This document shows positions 1 through 9,827 of a stretch of 38,655 nt of DNA, one piece after another. Source of the stretch: an uncultured Burkholderiales bacterium. Lineage in GTDB: Bacteria > Pseudomonadota > Gammaproteobacteria > Burkholderiales > Burkholderiaceae_C. The DNA is taken from NCBI GenBank assembly GCA_903880855.1, contig CAIRQX010000047.1:1-38655 (forward strand), written 5' to 3'. Each line of letters starts with the position of its first letter. Positions within the stretch are counted from its first letter, which is position 1. The position numbers and the translations under genes are program-made. The notes beneath the pieces were generated by a model. The model searched no databases and had not been told where the DNA came from. It saw only the letters and a list, made by a program, of their open reading frames with translations.

Positions 1-33
1 ACAGGGCAACGCGCATTGTAGGCGCAGCCCCGC

Positions 34-70
34 ATTTCGTTTTTTGGTTAATAATAACAAAAAGCGAAAT
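34..70. repeat. Long inverted repeat (hairpin)
   Basis: Two 13-base arms, 34-46 and 58-70, are complementary (twelve Watson-Crick pairs and one G-T pair) around an 11-base AT-rich loop. The left arm contains a run of T and the right arm a run of A, so on either strand it could resemble an intrinsic terminator without a GC-rich core. No gene was recognised in the first 96 bases. The hairpin lies just before the 11-bp repeat array in a stretch that does not match the rest of the window. Confidence 0.55.
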
Positions 71-96
71 AGAAGGTGTTTCTACATGGCAACAAC

Positions 97-290
97 AAGC
101 TTACAAATAGCGTATACATAATTTATAACTAGCTTATAATAAATAGCTTATACATAACTTGTAAATAGCTTATAAATGGATTATACATAGCTTATAAATA
201 GCTAATAAATATCTTATACATAGCTTATAAATAGCTTATACATAGCTTACACATAGCTTATAACTAGCTTATAAATAGCTTATACATAGC
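97..290. repeat. Tandem array of an 11-bp AT-rich repeat
   Basis: About seventeen degenerate copies of the unit TAGCTTATAMA (M = A or C) run head to tail, ending with a partial unit at 287-290. The period is 11 bp throughout except for one 14-base copy at 130-143. Copies ending AAA and ACA partly alternate. There are no spacers, so it is not a CRISPR array, and no reading frame stands out. An 11-bp period is close to a helical turn, so each copy would face a similar side of the DNA. It could be a genuine repeat, a phased binding array, or low-complexity sequence attached at a contig end. Confidence 0.85.
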
Positions 291-421
291 GAAGCAGGAC
301 AGGGACGGCGAGGACGACGAGGAGGCGTTGCATGCATTGCGCCTGACCGCCGACCCGTTGCCGGGGCTCCACGACGGCGCCGTCCGTTGGCAAGGGGCGA
401 CCCGCGGCCAGGAGCGCCTCA
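291..421. other. GC-rich segment of foreign composition, no recognised gene
   Basis: This stretch of about 130 bp is estimated above 70% GC, against about half for the rest of the window and far less for the repeat array before it. Read on the plus strand from 288, it is open for about 50 codons with G or C at roughly nine in ten third positions, which looks like coding sequence from a high-GC genome, but no family was recognised and no start is evident. It abuts ilvB exactly where that gene loses its similarity. Together, positions 1-418 hold a hairpin, the repeat array and this segment, and no gene that can be supported. Confidence 0.6.
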
Positions 422-739
422 GGCCGTCGCAATGCCAGTGACCGCGTTCGTGACGCCAGGACCGGAGGTGACCAATGCAACGCCCACATCGCCAGTGGCA
501 CGTGCATAGCCATCAGCAGCGTGCACAGCTGCTTGCTCGTGTCGCACTAAAACGTGTTTGAAGGTGTCTTGCTTGAAAATGGCGTCGTAGATGTATAGCA
601 CTGCACCACCAGGGTAGCCCCACACAAATTTGACGTTTTCTGCTTGAAGTGCTTTGACAAGGATTTCTGCCCCCATCAAATCTTTGGATTGCCCGCTAGT
701 AGGGGCGGCGGAAGTCTTTTCCGCGAGTGTTTTTTCCAT
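419..739 (-). CDS. ilvB: Acetolactate synthase large subunit, N-terminal fragment
   Basis: Acetolactate synthase catalyses the first shared step of valine, leucine and isoleucine synthesis, using thiamine diphosphate. The 106 residues present are the start of the N-terminal diphosphate-binding domain, including the family's WGYPGGAVL stretch and the [16 protein letters not shown] stretch that carries the catalytic glutamate. Similarity runs up to GIATA and then meets TGA at the border of the GC-rich segment, where a full protein would go on for nearly 500 residues. The ATG at 739 is chosen because an AAGG lies six bases upstream and the protein starts like relatives; the frame is open further upstream to 892. 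The sigma-factor operon diverges from it across 254 bp. The truncation is either an assembly artefact or a real rearrangement. Confidence 0.85.
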   Translation of the reverse strand: MEKTLAEKTSAAPTSGQSKDLMGAEILVKALQAENVKFVWGYPGGAVLYIYDAIFKQDTFKHVLVRHEQAAVHAADGYARATGDVGVALVTSGPGVTNAVTGIATA

Positions 740-993
740 CTTTAACCTTAGTGAATTTCTACAATGAAAAACCTGGGGTGCTTCTTCACTTACTCTTTTG
801 GGGCAGTGTCGAAACTTTGGACCTTCAGCCATGGACGCATATGTAATCGCGCCGGACCGAGACCCGTTTGCCATTTTTTTGTCGAATTGCAACGCATATT
901 ATCGCATTTCTTGCCACGAGTTCATACCAAATGTCTAAAACGCAAGGCCAATGACATAATCTCGCCCGAATCTAAACCACGGTATTTTTTTGA

Positions 994-1560
994 GTGGCCA
1001 CCGACAAAGAACTCTCTGACTTTTTGCAAAGTGTTGAAAAACGCGCTTTTAAGCGTTCGGTTTATCACGTGCGAGACGATGAAGCGGCACTTGATATCGT
1101 GCAAGACAGCATGATGAAGCTCGCTGAACATTACAGCGATAAGCCTGCAAACGAATTGCCTATGCTCTTTCAGCGGATTTTGTCTAACACCACCTTGGAC
1201 TGGTTTCGCCGTAATAAAACCAAAAAAGCGCTCTTTAGCAACTTCAGCGACTTTGAATCGGGCTCGGACAATGACGAATTTGACATATTGGAGTCATTGA
1301 CACAAAGCGATAACAACCACAAAGTACAAAGTGCAGAGGAAAACTACGCCAGTGTCGAAAATTTCCACGATATTGAAGATGAGGTACAAAAATTGCCCAC
1401 ACGTCAACGAGAAGCCTTCCTGCTGCGTTATTGGGAGGACTTAGATGTCGCAGAGACGGCTGCGGCTATGGGATGTTCAGAAGGAAGTGTTAAAACACAT
1501 TGCTCTAGAGCAATACAATCACTACATAAGGCGCTCTCTGCGAAGGGAATCAAACCATGA
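994..1560 (+). CDS. ECF-type RNA polymerase sigma factor
   Basis: This 188-residue protein has a sigma-70 region 2 (about residues 10-75, ending in the conserved DWFRR) and a region 4 helix-turn-helix (about 130-182, with LPTRQREAFLLRYWEDL and GCSEGSVKTH). Regions 1 and 3 are absent, as in group 4 sigma factors. The linker of about 50 residues between the domains is unusually long and acidic, rich in Asp, Glu, Ser and Asn. The start is GTG at 994, with an in-frame TGA immediately before it at 991-993, so the protein cannot begin earlier; no good ribosome binding site is seen. The stop overlaps the next gene's ATG (ATGA), implying translational coupling. Its target genes are unknown; DUF3619 downstream may control it. 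Confidence 0.9.
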   Translation: MATDKELSDFLQSVEKRAFKRSVYHVRDDEAALDIVQDSMMKLAEHYSDKPANELPMLFQRILSNTTLDWFRRNKTKKALFSNFSDFESGSDNDEFDILESLTQSDNNHKVQSAEENYASVENFHDIEDEVQKLPTRQREAFLLRYWEDLDVAETAAAMGCSEGSVKTHCSRAIQSLHKALSAKGIKP

Positions 1561-1997
1561 CAAGATCAGACATTCACACGATGGAAACCATGCAAAACCA
1601 ATTTGGTCTTCGTATTGCCGCGCATTTAGATGCCGCAGTGGCTGATTTGCCCCACGATATCAGCGAACGCCTGCGCGCAGCGCGCACCAGGGCAGTGGCC
1701 GCGCGCGCCGTATCGGTGCAGACCAGCACCCAAACAATTGTCCAAAATGGTGTTGCCATGCTAAATGGCGGAGATGAAGGCCTCAATATTTGGAACCGCA
1801 TTGGCTCTTTCCTCCCCTTGATCGCCCTAGTCGCTGGTTTGGCCACCATCAAAAATTTCACGGACGACGACCGCGCCAATCAATTGGCCGAAGTCGACTC
1901 CGCCTTACTGGCGGATGACTTACCACCCTCCGCCTATGCTGACCCTGGGTTTTTACAATTCTTGAAATTGCCGACTTTGACCGAGAAACAAGAGTAA
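1557..1997 (+). CDS. DUF3619 family single-span membrane protein
   Basis: This 146-residue protein resembles the DUF3619 family, which is found next to such sigma factors in Burkholderiales. Residues 1-80 are probably cytoplasmic and helical, with an Arg/Ala-rich stretch at 37-51. One hydrophobic segment at about 83-99 is followed by about 45 residues that would be periplasmic. The ATG overlaps the sigma factor's stop codon by four bases. By position and topology it is a good candidate for an anti-sigma factor that holds the sigma factor at the membrane; no known anti-sigma motif could be recognised, so this is inference. The family has no established function that I know of. Confidence 0.8.
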   Translation: MTRSDIHTMETMQNQFGLRIAAHLDAAVADLPHDISERLRAARTRAVAARAVSVQTSTQTIVQNGVAMLNGGDEGLNIWNRIGSFLPLIALVAGLATIKNFTDDDRANQLAEVDSALLADDLPPSAYADPGFLQFLKLPTLTEKQE

Positions 1998-2006
1998 ATC
2001 GAACGA

Positions 2007-2657
2007 ATGCGTCGCTGGAAAACTTGCATATTTCTTAAAAATCTTGCGCCTATCCTTGTTTTAGGTGGGTTTTTTCTTGCGCTTCCCAGCACCTCGGTAT
2101 TTGCACAAGACACCACCGTTTTAGAAAAAACAGCAGATAAAAATGCGGGCCCTGCGTGGTCACAACTCAGCGCCCCTCAGCAACAAGCACTCAAACCCCT
2201 ATCCAAGCTTTGGCCTACGATGACCGCTGCCCATAAACGCAAATGGCTCGCCGTTTCGCAAAACTTTATTCAGCTCTCTGACCAAGAACAAATCACCATT
2301 CAAAGCCGTATGCAGGAATGGGCCGCATTAAGCCCACAACAACGCTCAGCCGCCAGACTCAATTTTGCGGGTGCGCAGCAACATCCCACTGAAGATAAAC
2401 GCGCCAAATGGGAGGCCTACCAAGCCCTATCTCCCGAAGAAAAGCAAAAACTTGCAGCCCAGCAAGCCCGCCCTGTTGGCGGTGGTGCTCCAGCCATCAA
2501 ACCTGTTGCCTCAGAAAAATTAGCCTCTCCTCCTAGCGCCAATGGCAACAAAGCCTTACCGCGAATTGCCTCTAACCAAGCTGCACCCGCCACACTTTTA
2601 CCCACCACGTCCACATCTGCTAATGCACCCGTGCCTGAAAGTGCTGCCACGCAGTAA
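2007..2657 (+). CDS. DUF3106 family exported protein
   Basis: This 216-residue protein starts with a signal peptide: a basic N-terminus, a hydrophobic core at about 15-28 and a likely cleavage after VFA near residue 33. The mature part repeats short helical elements containing LS-P-Q or LSPEEKQ (around 53-60, 107-113 and 140-147), typical of DUF3106 and reminiscent of, but not demonstrably related to, the LTxxQ helices of periplasmic Spy/CpxP proteins. The last 65 residues are low complexity, rich in Ala, Pro, Ser and Thr. It starts nine bases after the DUF3619 stop and its TAA shares a base with the RDD gene's ATG. It could be a periplasmic sensor or effector of the operon; the actual role is unknown. 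Confidence 0.8.
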   Translation: MRRWKTCIFLKNLAPILVLGGFFLALPSTSVFAQDTTVLEKTADKNAGPAWSQLSAPQQQALKPLSKLWPTMTAAHKRKWLAVSQNFIQLSDQEQITIQSRMQEWAALSPQQRSAARLNFAGAQQHPTEDKRAKWEAYQALSPEEKQKLAAQQARPVGGGAPAIKPVASEKLASPPSANGNKALPRIASNQAAPATLLPTTSTSANAPVPESAATQ

Positions 2658-3211
2658 TGGATTCGTCTTTCGAGATCGCGTCTAACGCCGATCTTTCTCC
2701 CCCTAGTTTGAAACGTCGCATGGCCTGCTGGCTGTATGAAGGCATGTTGCTTTTTGCTGTGACCTTCATGGCAGGGTATTTATTTAGCACACTGAGCCAA
2801 ACGCGCTATGCGCTTGACAACCGCCATGGATTGCAAGCATTTGTATTTTTGGTGCTAGCCATTTACTTCACTTGGTTCTGGCACAAAGGTCAAACACTGG
2901 CTATGAAAACTTGGCACATACGTGTTGTTGATATTCATGGCAAGCCCTTATCACAGAAGCAAGCTTTTATTCGTTTTCTTTTTAGTTGGGTCTGGTTCCT
3001 ACCGCCACTGTGTATCGCTTGGATGTTTTCATACTCGGGACTTAATAGTCTGTTAATGTTGTCTGCTTGGGTTGCGGTGTGGGCATTTTTGACCCGGTTT
3101 CAAACACAAGGACATTTTTGGCACGACATATGGGCGGGAACGCGGCTGATCCGTTTCAAACCTATCAGCAGCGCAGACCGCGTTAGTGAAAAAGTAACCA
3201 CACATGAATAA
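2657..3211 (+). CDS. RDD family integral membrane protein
   Basis: This 184-residue inner-membrane protein has the RDD-domain pattern: an N-terminal LKRRMACWLYEG stretch, hydrophobic segments at about 29-46, 60-76, 105-125 and 128-146, and a conserved central TLAMKTWHIRVVD segment. The Arg-Asp-Asp of the family's name is replaced here by RRMACWLYE, as happens in many members. Function is unproven; some RDD proteins have been linked to ion or osmotic homeostasis. Its start shares one base with the stop of DUF3106 and its end overlaps the LOG gene by eight bases, so the operon is tightly coupled. Confidence 0.85.
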   Translation: MDSSFEIASNADLSPPSLKRRMACWLYEGMLLFAVTFMAGYLFSTLSQTRYALDNRHGLQAFVFLVLAIYFTWFWHKGQTLAMKTWHIRVVDIHGKPLSQKQAFIRFLFSWVWFLPPLCIAWMFSYSGLNSLLMLSAWVAVWAFLTRFQTQGHFWHDIWAGTRLIRFKPISSADRVSEKVTTHE

Positions 3212-3794
3212 CTCCCCTGCCTTTTCTATCTGCGTTTATTGCGGGTCACGTAACGGTATCTCCCCCATTTACACGCAAGTCGCTCAAGAAGTTGGACATT
3301 GGATAGGTTCGCACCAAGGCCAATTGGTCTATGGCGGTGGAGAGAATGGCCTGATGGGTTTGGTCGCAAAATCCACAATGGAAGCTGGCGGTCGCGTCGT
3401 GGGCATCATCCCCACTGCGCTTCAAACCAAAGAGAAACCGCGCATTGCGTGTGATGAACTGCATGTCGTAGACACCATGCATGAGCGCAAACAAATGATG
3501 GCAGAACGAGCAGATGTGTTCATAGCGCTGCCAGGCGGCATTGGTACTTTTGAAGAATTCTTCGAGATATGGACTTGGCGCCAACTCGGCTACCACGACA
3601 AACCCATTGGGCTACTCAATACAGAGGGTTACTACGACGGCTTGTTAGCGTTTGCGAAATCGAGTGTTGAACAAGGTTTTTTGAGTGACGCGCAAATGTC
3701 ACTTATCAAAACGGCCTCGCAAGCTTCAGAACTCTTACGCACCTTAGTGCAAGACGCTGGATTTAGCCCGCAAACGGTTGCTGCGGGGCTTTAA
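3204..3794 (+). CDS. LOG family nucleotide-processing hydrolase (TIGR00730)
   Basis: This 196-residue protein belongs to the LOG family, whose characterised members release a free base from nucleoside 5'-monophosphates, such as cytokinin riboside monophosphates. It shows the two signature motifs: MHERK at 92-96 and PGGIGTFEE at 110-118, plus the N-terminal CVYCGSRNG nucleotide-binding stretch and the YGGGENGLMG loop at 43-52. Length is normal for the family. In bacteria the physiological substrate is often nucleotide salvage rather than hormone production. It is the last gene of the sigma-factor operon and converges on glnB. Whether it shares the function of that operon is unknown. Confidence 0.92.
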   Translation: MNNSPAFSICVYCGSRNGISPIYTQVAQEVGHWIGSHQGQLVYGGGENGLMGLVAKSTMEAGGRVVGIIPTALQTKEKPRIACDELHVVDTMHERKQMMAERADVFIALPGGIGTFEEFFEIWTWRQLGYHDKPIGLLNTEGYYDGLLAFAKSSVEQGFLSDAQMSLIKTASQASELLRTLVQDAGFSPQTVAAGL

Positions 3795-3800
3795 AAATTT
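3765..3800 (+). terminator. Possible intrinsic terminator at the LOG gene end
   Basis: A seven-pair GC-rich stem with one bulged G (arms 3765-3771 and 3783-3790) overlaps the last codons of the LOG gene and is followed by a short TTAAAAATTTATTT stretch. The U-run is weak. It lies between two convergent genes, so termination here makes sense, but the structure is only moderately convincing. Confidence 0.35.
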
Positions 3801-3802
3801 AT

Positions 3803-5820
<2,018 letters not shown>

Positions 5821-5867
5821 GGCAACCGTCACAGCAAAAACAACATCCCAAAGGGGCTAATACGTCA

Positions 5868-7022
5868 ATGGATTATGTCATCCGCGTCTTCAAAGACCCA
5901 TGCGATATAGATGCGCATGGGTGGGATGCTCTGTGCGCACAACAAGATGCGCCCACCCCCTTCATGTCACACGCCTATTTGCTGGCCATGCATGAGAGTG
6001 GCAGTGCCACGCCCAAAACCGGATGGACGCCCCAGTTTGTCACTCTTTGGCAAGAAGATCGGCTCGTAGCCGCTTGCGCCCTGTATTTGAAAAGCCACTC
6101 GTATGGAGAGTATGTGTTTGACTGGGCTTGGGCCAATGCCTACGGCGAACACGGACTAGCGTATTACCCCAAAGGATTGTTAGCAGTTCCATTCACGCCC
6201 GTTCCAGGAGCGCGATTACTCGCTGTCGATACCGACAGTCGCACGCACTTACTAAAAACACTTTTAGATGTTTGCAAAGATCTTCAGTTGTCTTCACTGC
6301 ATCTTCTTTTCACCAGCCCGCAAGACCGGATAGCCTGTGACGCACTAGGCTTGATGCAAAGACAAACCGTTCAATTCCATTGGCAAAACGCACAGTTCAC
6401 TGATTTCGACCATTTTTTGAGCACACTGTCCCAAGAAAAACGCAAAAAAATTAAGCAAGAACGACGACGTGTACACGATGCCGGCGTGACTTTTAAAACG
6501 CGCTTAGGCTCAGAAATTTCCACGCAAAATTGGGATTTTTTTTATAACTGTTACGAACGCACCTACCTGGAGCATGGCAACGCGCCTTATTTAAGTCGAA
6601 GCTTTTTCCAATCTATGCAAGACCATATGGCACAGAACTGGGTCTTGTTTATCGCTGAGCGCGCAGGTCAACCGATAGCCTGCAGTTTGATTGCGATTCA
6701 CGCCCTTGGATCCGATCATGCCGTGGCATACGGCCGCTATTGGGGTGCCTTAGAACGCGTGGATTGCCTACACTTTGAAGCCTGTTATTACCAACCTCTG
6801 CGCTGGTGCATAGATAACAAGGTGTCCTGCTTTGAAGGCGGCGCACAAGGCGAGCACAAAATGGCTAGGGCCTTGATGCCTGTTACCACCTACAGCGCCC
6901 ATTGGTTGGCACATCCTGCTTTTGCTGATGCTGTCGAGCGCTTTTTAGAGCGGGAACGCTCTGGGATTAACAATTACCTAGAGCACCTAGCCGAGCGTTC
7001 GCCTTTTAAGCAAAGCGAATAG
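5868..7022 (+). CDS. FemAB-like GNAT acyltransferase (DUF482 family)
   Basis: This 384-residue protein matches the DUF482/PF04339 family, annotated as GNAT or peptidoglycan-biosynthesis-like. Recognisable parts are the N-terminal PTPFMSHAYLLAM stretch, the FDWAWANAYGEHG segment typical of the family, KIKQERRRV at about 195-203 and YGRYWGALE near 289-297. Relatives have two GNAT folds and resemble FemAB aminoacyl transferases, but the substrate is not known. No signal peptide is present, so it is likely cytoplasmic. It diverges from nadE with only 47 bp between the two starts and ends one base before the convergent ppa stop. Confidence 0.88.
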   Translation: MDYVIRVFKDPCDIDAHGWDALCAQQDAPTPFMSHAYLLAMHESGSATPKTGWTPQFVTLWQEDRLVAACALYLKSHSYGEYVFDWAWANAYGEHGLAYYPKGLLAVPFTPVPGARLLAVDTDSRTHLLKTLLDVCKDLQLSSLHLLFTSPQDRIACDALGLMQRQTVQFHWQNAQFTDFDHFLSTLSQEKRKKIKQERRRVHDAGVTFKTRLGSEISTQNWDFFYNCYERTYLEHGNAPYLSRSFFQSMQDHMAQNWVLFIAERAGQPIACSLIAIHALGSDHAVAYGRYWGALERVDCLHFEACYYQPLRWCIDNKVSCFEGGAQGEHKMARALMPVTTYSAHWLAHPAFADAVERFLERERSGINNYLEHLAERSPFKQSE

Positions 7023-7023
7023 A

Positions 7024-7560
7024 TTACTGGTGTTCTTTTTGGTAGTTGGCAATGCCGTCCAAGATTTCTTTCATGGCGGACTCAGGGCCTTCCCAGCCCA
7101 TGATCTTGACCCATTTGCCTTCTTCTAAATCTTTATAGTGCTCGAAGAAATGGGCGATGGTCTTTAAACGTAATGGGTTCAAGTCTTCTGGCTTTTGCCA
7201 TTGGGTGTAGATGGACAAAATTTTATCGATTGGTACTGCGAGCACTTTGCCGTCTTCACCGGCTTCATCCTGCATTTTCAAAATACCAATCGGGCGACAT
7301 GGCACGACTACGCCTGGAATCAAAGGAACTGGCGTAATCACCAATACATCCACTGGATCGCCGTCACCACTGATAGTTTTAGGCACATACCCATAGTTAG
7401 TGGGGTAATGCATGGAGGTGCTCATAAAACGATCTACGAAGATGGCGCCTGTCGCCTTGTCGACTTCATATTTGACGGGATCCGCATTCATCGGTATTTC
7501 GATGATCACATTGAATGCATGAGGGATATTGTTACCGGGGGTGACGTTATCAAGTGACAT
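7024..7560 (-). CDS. ppa: Inorganic pyrophosphatase, soluble family I
   Basis: This cytosolic enzyme hydrolyses pyrophosphate to two phosphates and so pulls biosynthetic reactions forward. The 178-residue length is typical of bacterial family I. The signature DGDPVDV at 66-72 carries the metal-binding aspartates; the active-site YEVDK (31-35) and the [10 protein letters not shown] stretch (51-60) are also present. The gene is divergent from hppA, the membrane pyrophosphatase gene, across a 212-bp intergenic region. Its stop lies next to the end of the acyltransferase gene. Confidence 0.96.
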   Translation of the reverse strand: MSLDNVTPGNNIPHAFNVIIEIPMNADPVKYEVDKATGAIFVDRFMSTSMHYPTNYGYVPKTISGDGDPVDVLVITPVPLIPGVVVPCRPIGILKMQDEAGEDGKVLAVPIDKILSIYTQWQKPEDLNPLRLKTIAHFFEHYKDLEEGKWVKIMGWEGPESAMKEILDGIANYQKEHQ

Positions 7561-7639
7561 GGTTTGTAATGAAAAAGTAAGGTTTTGAAATACTAGGGAC
7601 TAACCCGCATTTTACGTGCTTAAAACTTACCGCAACCTT

Positions 7640-7772
7640 TATATAGCTTAAAGTTCACAAGTTGGCCAATCACGTGACAAGTTCTTCTTGTGGCCTGAGG
7701 AAGCAACGCAGAGGTGGCATACGGCAACCCGCGTGGCGCCACCTACAAGCGATTCAATATCAAGGAGTTTTT
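7640..7772 (+). promoter_or_regulatory. Structured 5' leader of hppA with possible -10 element
   Basis: TATATA at 7640-7645 is a plausible -10 element, with no convincing -35. It is followed by two potential hairpins. The first has arms GGCC (7664-7667 with 7692-7695) enclosing a second stem, ACAAG 777-81 in the 7600s paired with CTTGT 7687-7691 around a TTCTT loop. The other pairs AGGTGGC 7712-7718 with GCCACCT 7738-7744. A perfect AAGGAG ribosome binding site (7762-7767) comes just before the ATG. The structure suggests a regulated or simply stable leader; no known riboswitch class was recognised. Confidence 0.35.
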
Positions 7773-9818
7773 ATGTCAGGTAATACCGCGCTACTTTTTG
7801 CGCTGGCGTGTGGCCTTGTAGCCGTGATTTATGGCTTTTGGGCGCGTTCTTCTATTTTGGCTTTGGATGCTGGCAACGCCCGCATGCAAGAAATTGCGGA
7901 AGCCATTCAACTAGGCGCATCGGCTTATCTAGCGCGTCAATACCGCACCATCGCGATGGTCGGTGTGGTGCTCGCCATATTGATTGGTATCTTCCTCAAC
8001 ACCACCACAGCGATTGGCTTTGTGATTGGTGCTGTTTTGTCAGGTGCATGCGGTTTTATCGGCATGAATGTTTCTGTCAAAGCTAACGTGCGCACTGCGC
8101 AAGCTGCGACCCACGGAATTGGCCCAGCATTAGACGTTGCCTTCAAAGGCGGTGCAATCACTGGCATGTTGGTGGTAGGCCTTGGCCTTTTAGGTGTTGG
8201 TGGTTTTTATTGGTTCCTTGCTGGAAACGGTAACTACACCCCAGATAAAAACTTGGCGCATTTGCTCAACCCCTTAATGGGCTTGGCATTTGGCTCCTCT
8301 TTGATTTCTATTTTTGCCCGTTTGGGCGGCGGCATTTTCACCAAAGGCGCTGACGTCGGCGCTGATTTGGTCGGAAAAGTCGAAGCAGGTATCCCAGAAG
8401 ACGATCCTCGCAATCCTGCGGTGATTGCCGACAACGTCGGTGACAACGTAGGCGACTGTGCGGGTATGGCGGCTGACTTGTTTGAAACCTATGCGGTAAC
8501 TCTTATTGCCACCATGGTGCTAGGCGCCCTGATGGTGGCCAGTGCACCAATACAAGCGGTGCTCTACCCCTTGGTGCTGGGCGGTGTGTCTATTTTGGCT
8601 TCTATCGTCGGTTGCTTCTTTGTCAAGGCATCGCCTGGTATGAAGAATGTGATGCCCGCGCTCTACAAGGGCTTGGCAGTGGCCGGCGTTTTGTCGCTCA
8701 TCGCTTTCTACTTCGTGACTGTTGCCATCATGCCCGATGACGCACTAGGTGCTGGCACACAAATTCGTTTGTGGGGCGCCTGCGCAGTTGGCTTGTTGCT
8801 GACTGCTGCTTTGGTTTGGATTACGGAGTACTACACCGGTACGCAATATCCACCTGTGCAACACATTGCTCAAGCATCTACAACGGGTCACGGTACCAAC
8901 ATCATTGCGGGCCTAGGTGTCTCCATGCGTTCTACTGCATGGCCTGTGCTCATGGTCTGCGCTGGTATTTTGTCGGCTTACCAATTAGGTGAGTTGTACG
9001 GCATCGCGATTGCTGCAACTGCCATGTTGAGCATGGCTGGCATCGTGGTGGCATTGGACGCATACGGCCCCATCACAGACAACGCTGGCGGTATCGCTGA
9101 AATGGCTGAATTGCCTGCCTCAGTGCGTGACGTCACTGATCCGCTTGATGCGGTGGGCAACACTACCAAAGCCGTGACCAAAGGCTACGCTATTGGTTCT
9201 GCTGGCTTGGCTGCTTTGGTCTTGTTTGCAGACTTTACACACTCGCTCGAAGGACGTGGCATCAGTGTCGCTTTCAGTTTGAGCGATCCTAAAGTGATCG
9301 TGGGCTTGTTCATCGGCGGCTTGATACCTTACCTCTTTGGCGCAATGGCCATGGAAGCGGTTGGACGAGCCGCAGGTTCTGTAGTGGTGGAAGTACGTCG
9401 TCAGTTTGAAGACGGACAAATCATGGCTGGCAAACGCAAGCCTGACTACAGTGCCGCGGTAGACATGTTGACAACCGCTGCGATCAAAGAAATGGTGGTT
9501 CCATCACTGTTACCCGTTGTGGTCCCTGTTTTAGTGGGCCTCATCCTTGGTGCTGCGGCACTCGGTGGCTTGTTGATGGGAACAATTGTTACGGGCTTGT
9601 TCGTAGCAATTTCTATGTGTACCGGTGGCGGCGCTTGGGACAACGCGAAGAAATACATTGAAGACGGACACCACGGTGGCAAAGGCAGCGAGGCCCATAA
9701 GGCGGCTGTCACTGGCGACACCGTAGGCGACCCCTACAAAGACACTGCAGGTCCTGCTGTGAACCCACTGATCAAGATCATCAACATCGTGGCCTTGCTC
9801 ATCGTTCCATTACTTTAA
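7773..9818 (+). CDS. hppA: Membrane-bound proton-translocating pyrophosphatase
   Basis: This integral membrane enzyme couples pyrophosphate hydrolysis to ion pumping. The 681-residue protein has the substrate-binding loops [11 protein letters not shown] (194-204) and a segment at 210-228 that includes DNVGDNVGD, and about sixteen membrane segments. In the cation-determining region [10 protein letters not shown] (462-471), Lys466 and Thr469 occupy the positions that mark the potassium-independent proton pumps; potassium-dependent members usually have Ala at the first. The ATG at 7773 is chosen because AAGGAG precedes it at ideal distance and the product starts like relatives, although the frame is open from 7662. 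It ends nine bases before the ABC-transporter genes, with no terminator seen, so some read-through is possible. Confidence 0.95.
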   Translation: MSGNTALLFALACGLVAVIYGFWARSSILALDAGNARMQEIAEAIQLGASAYLARQYRTIAMVGVVLAILIGIFLNTTTAIGFVIGAVLSGACGFIGMNVSVKANVRTAQAATHGIGPALDVAFKGGAITGMLVVGLGLLGVGGFYWFLAGNGNYTPDKNLAHLLNPLMGLAFGSSLISIFARLGGGIFTKGADVGADLVGKVEAGIPEDDPRNPAVIADNVGDNVGDCAGMAADLFETYAVTLIATMVLGALMVASAPIQAVLYPLVLGGVSILASIVGCFFVKASPGMKNVMPALYKGLAVAGVLSLIAFYFVTVAIMPDDALGAGTQIRLWGACAVGLLLTAALVWITEYYTGTQYPPVQHIAQASTTGHGTNIIAGLGVSMRSTAWPVLMVCAGILSAYQLGELYGIAIAATAMLSMAGIVVALDAYGPITDNAGGIAEMAELPASVRDVTDPLDAVGNTTKAVTKGYAIGSAGLAALVLFADFTHSLEGRGISVAFSLSDPKVIVGLFIGGLIPYLFGAMAMEAVGRAAGSVVVEVRRQFEDGQIMAGKRKPDYSAAVDMLTTAAIKEMVVPSLLPVVVPVLVGLILGAAALGGLLMGTIVTGLFVAISMCTGGGAWDNAKKYIEDGHHGGKGSEAHKAAVTGDTVGDPYKDTAGPAVNPLIKIINIVALLIVPLL

Positions 9819-9827
9819 AAATCGCGC

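Noticed and set aside
97-290. Repeat array as a CRISPR array
   Set aside because: The 11-bp units are directly adjacent, without unique spacers, and no cas genes are nearby.
740-993. Leader peptide or attenuator upstream of ilvB
   Set aside because: No short frame rich in Ile, Leu or Val codons followed by alternative hairpins was found in the 254-bp divergent region; GATAAT on the minus strand at 903-898 has no -35 at proper spacing.
7662-7772. N-terminal extension of hppA
   Set aside because: The extra 37 residues have no similarity to membrane pyrophosphatases, and AAGGAG sits right before ATG 7773.
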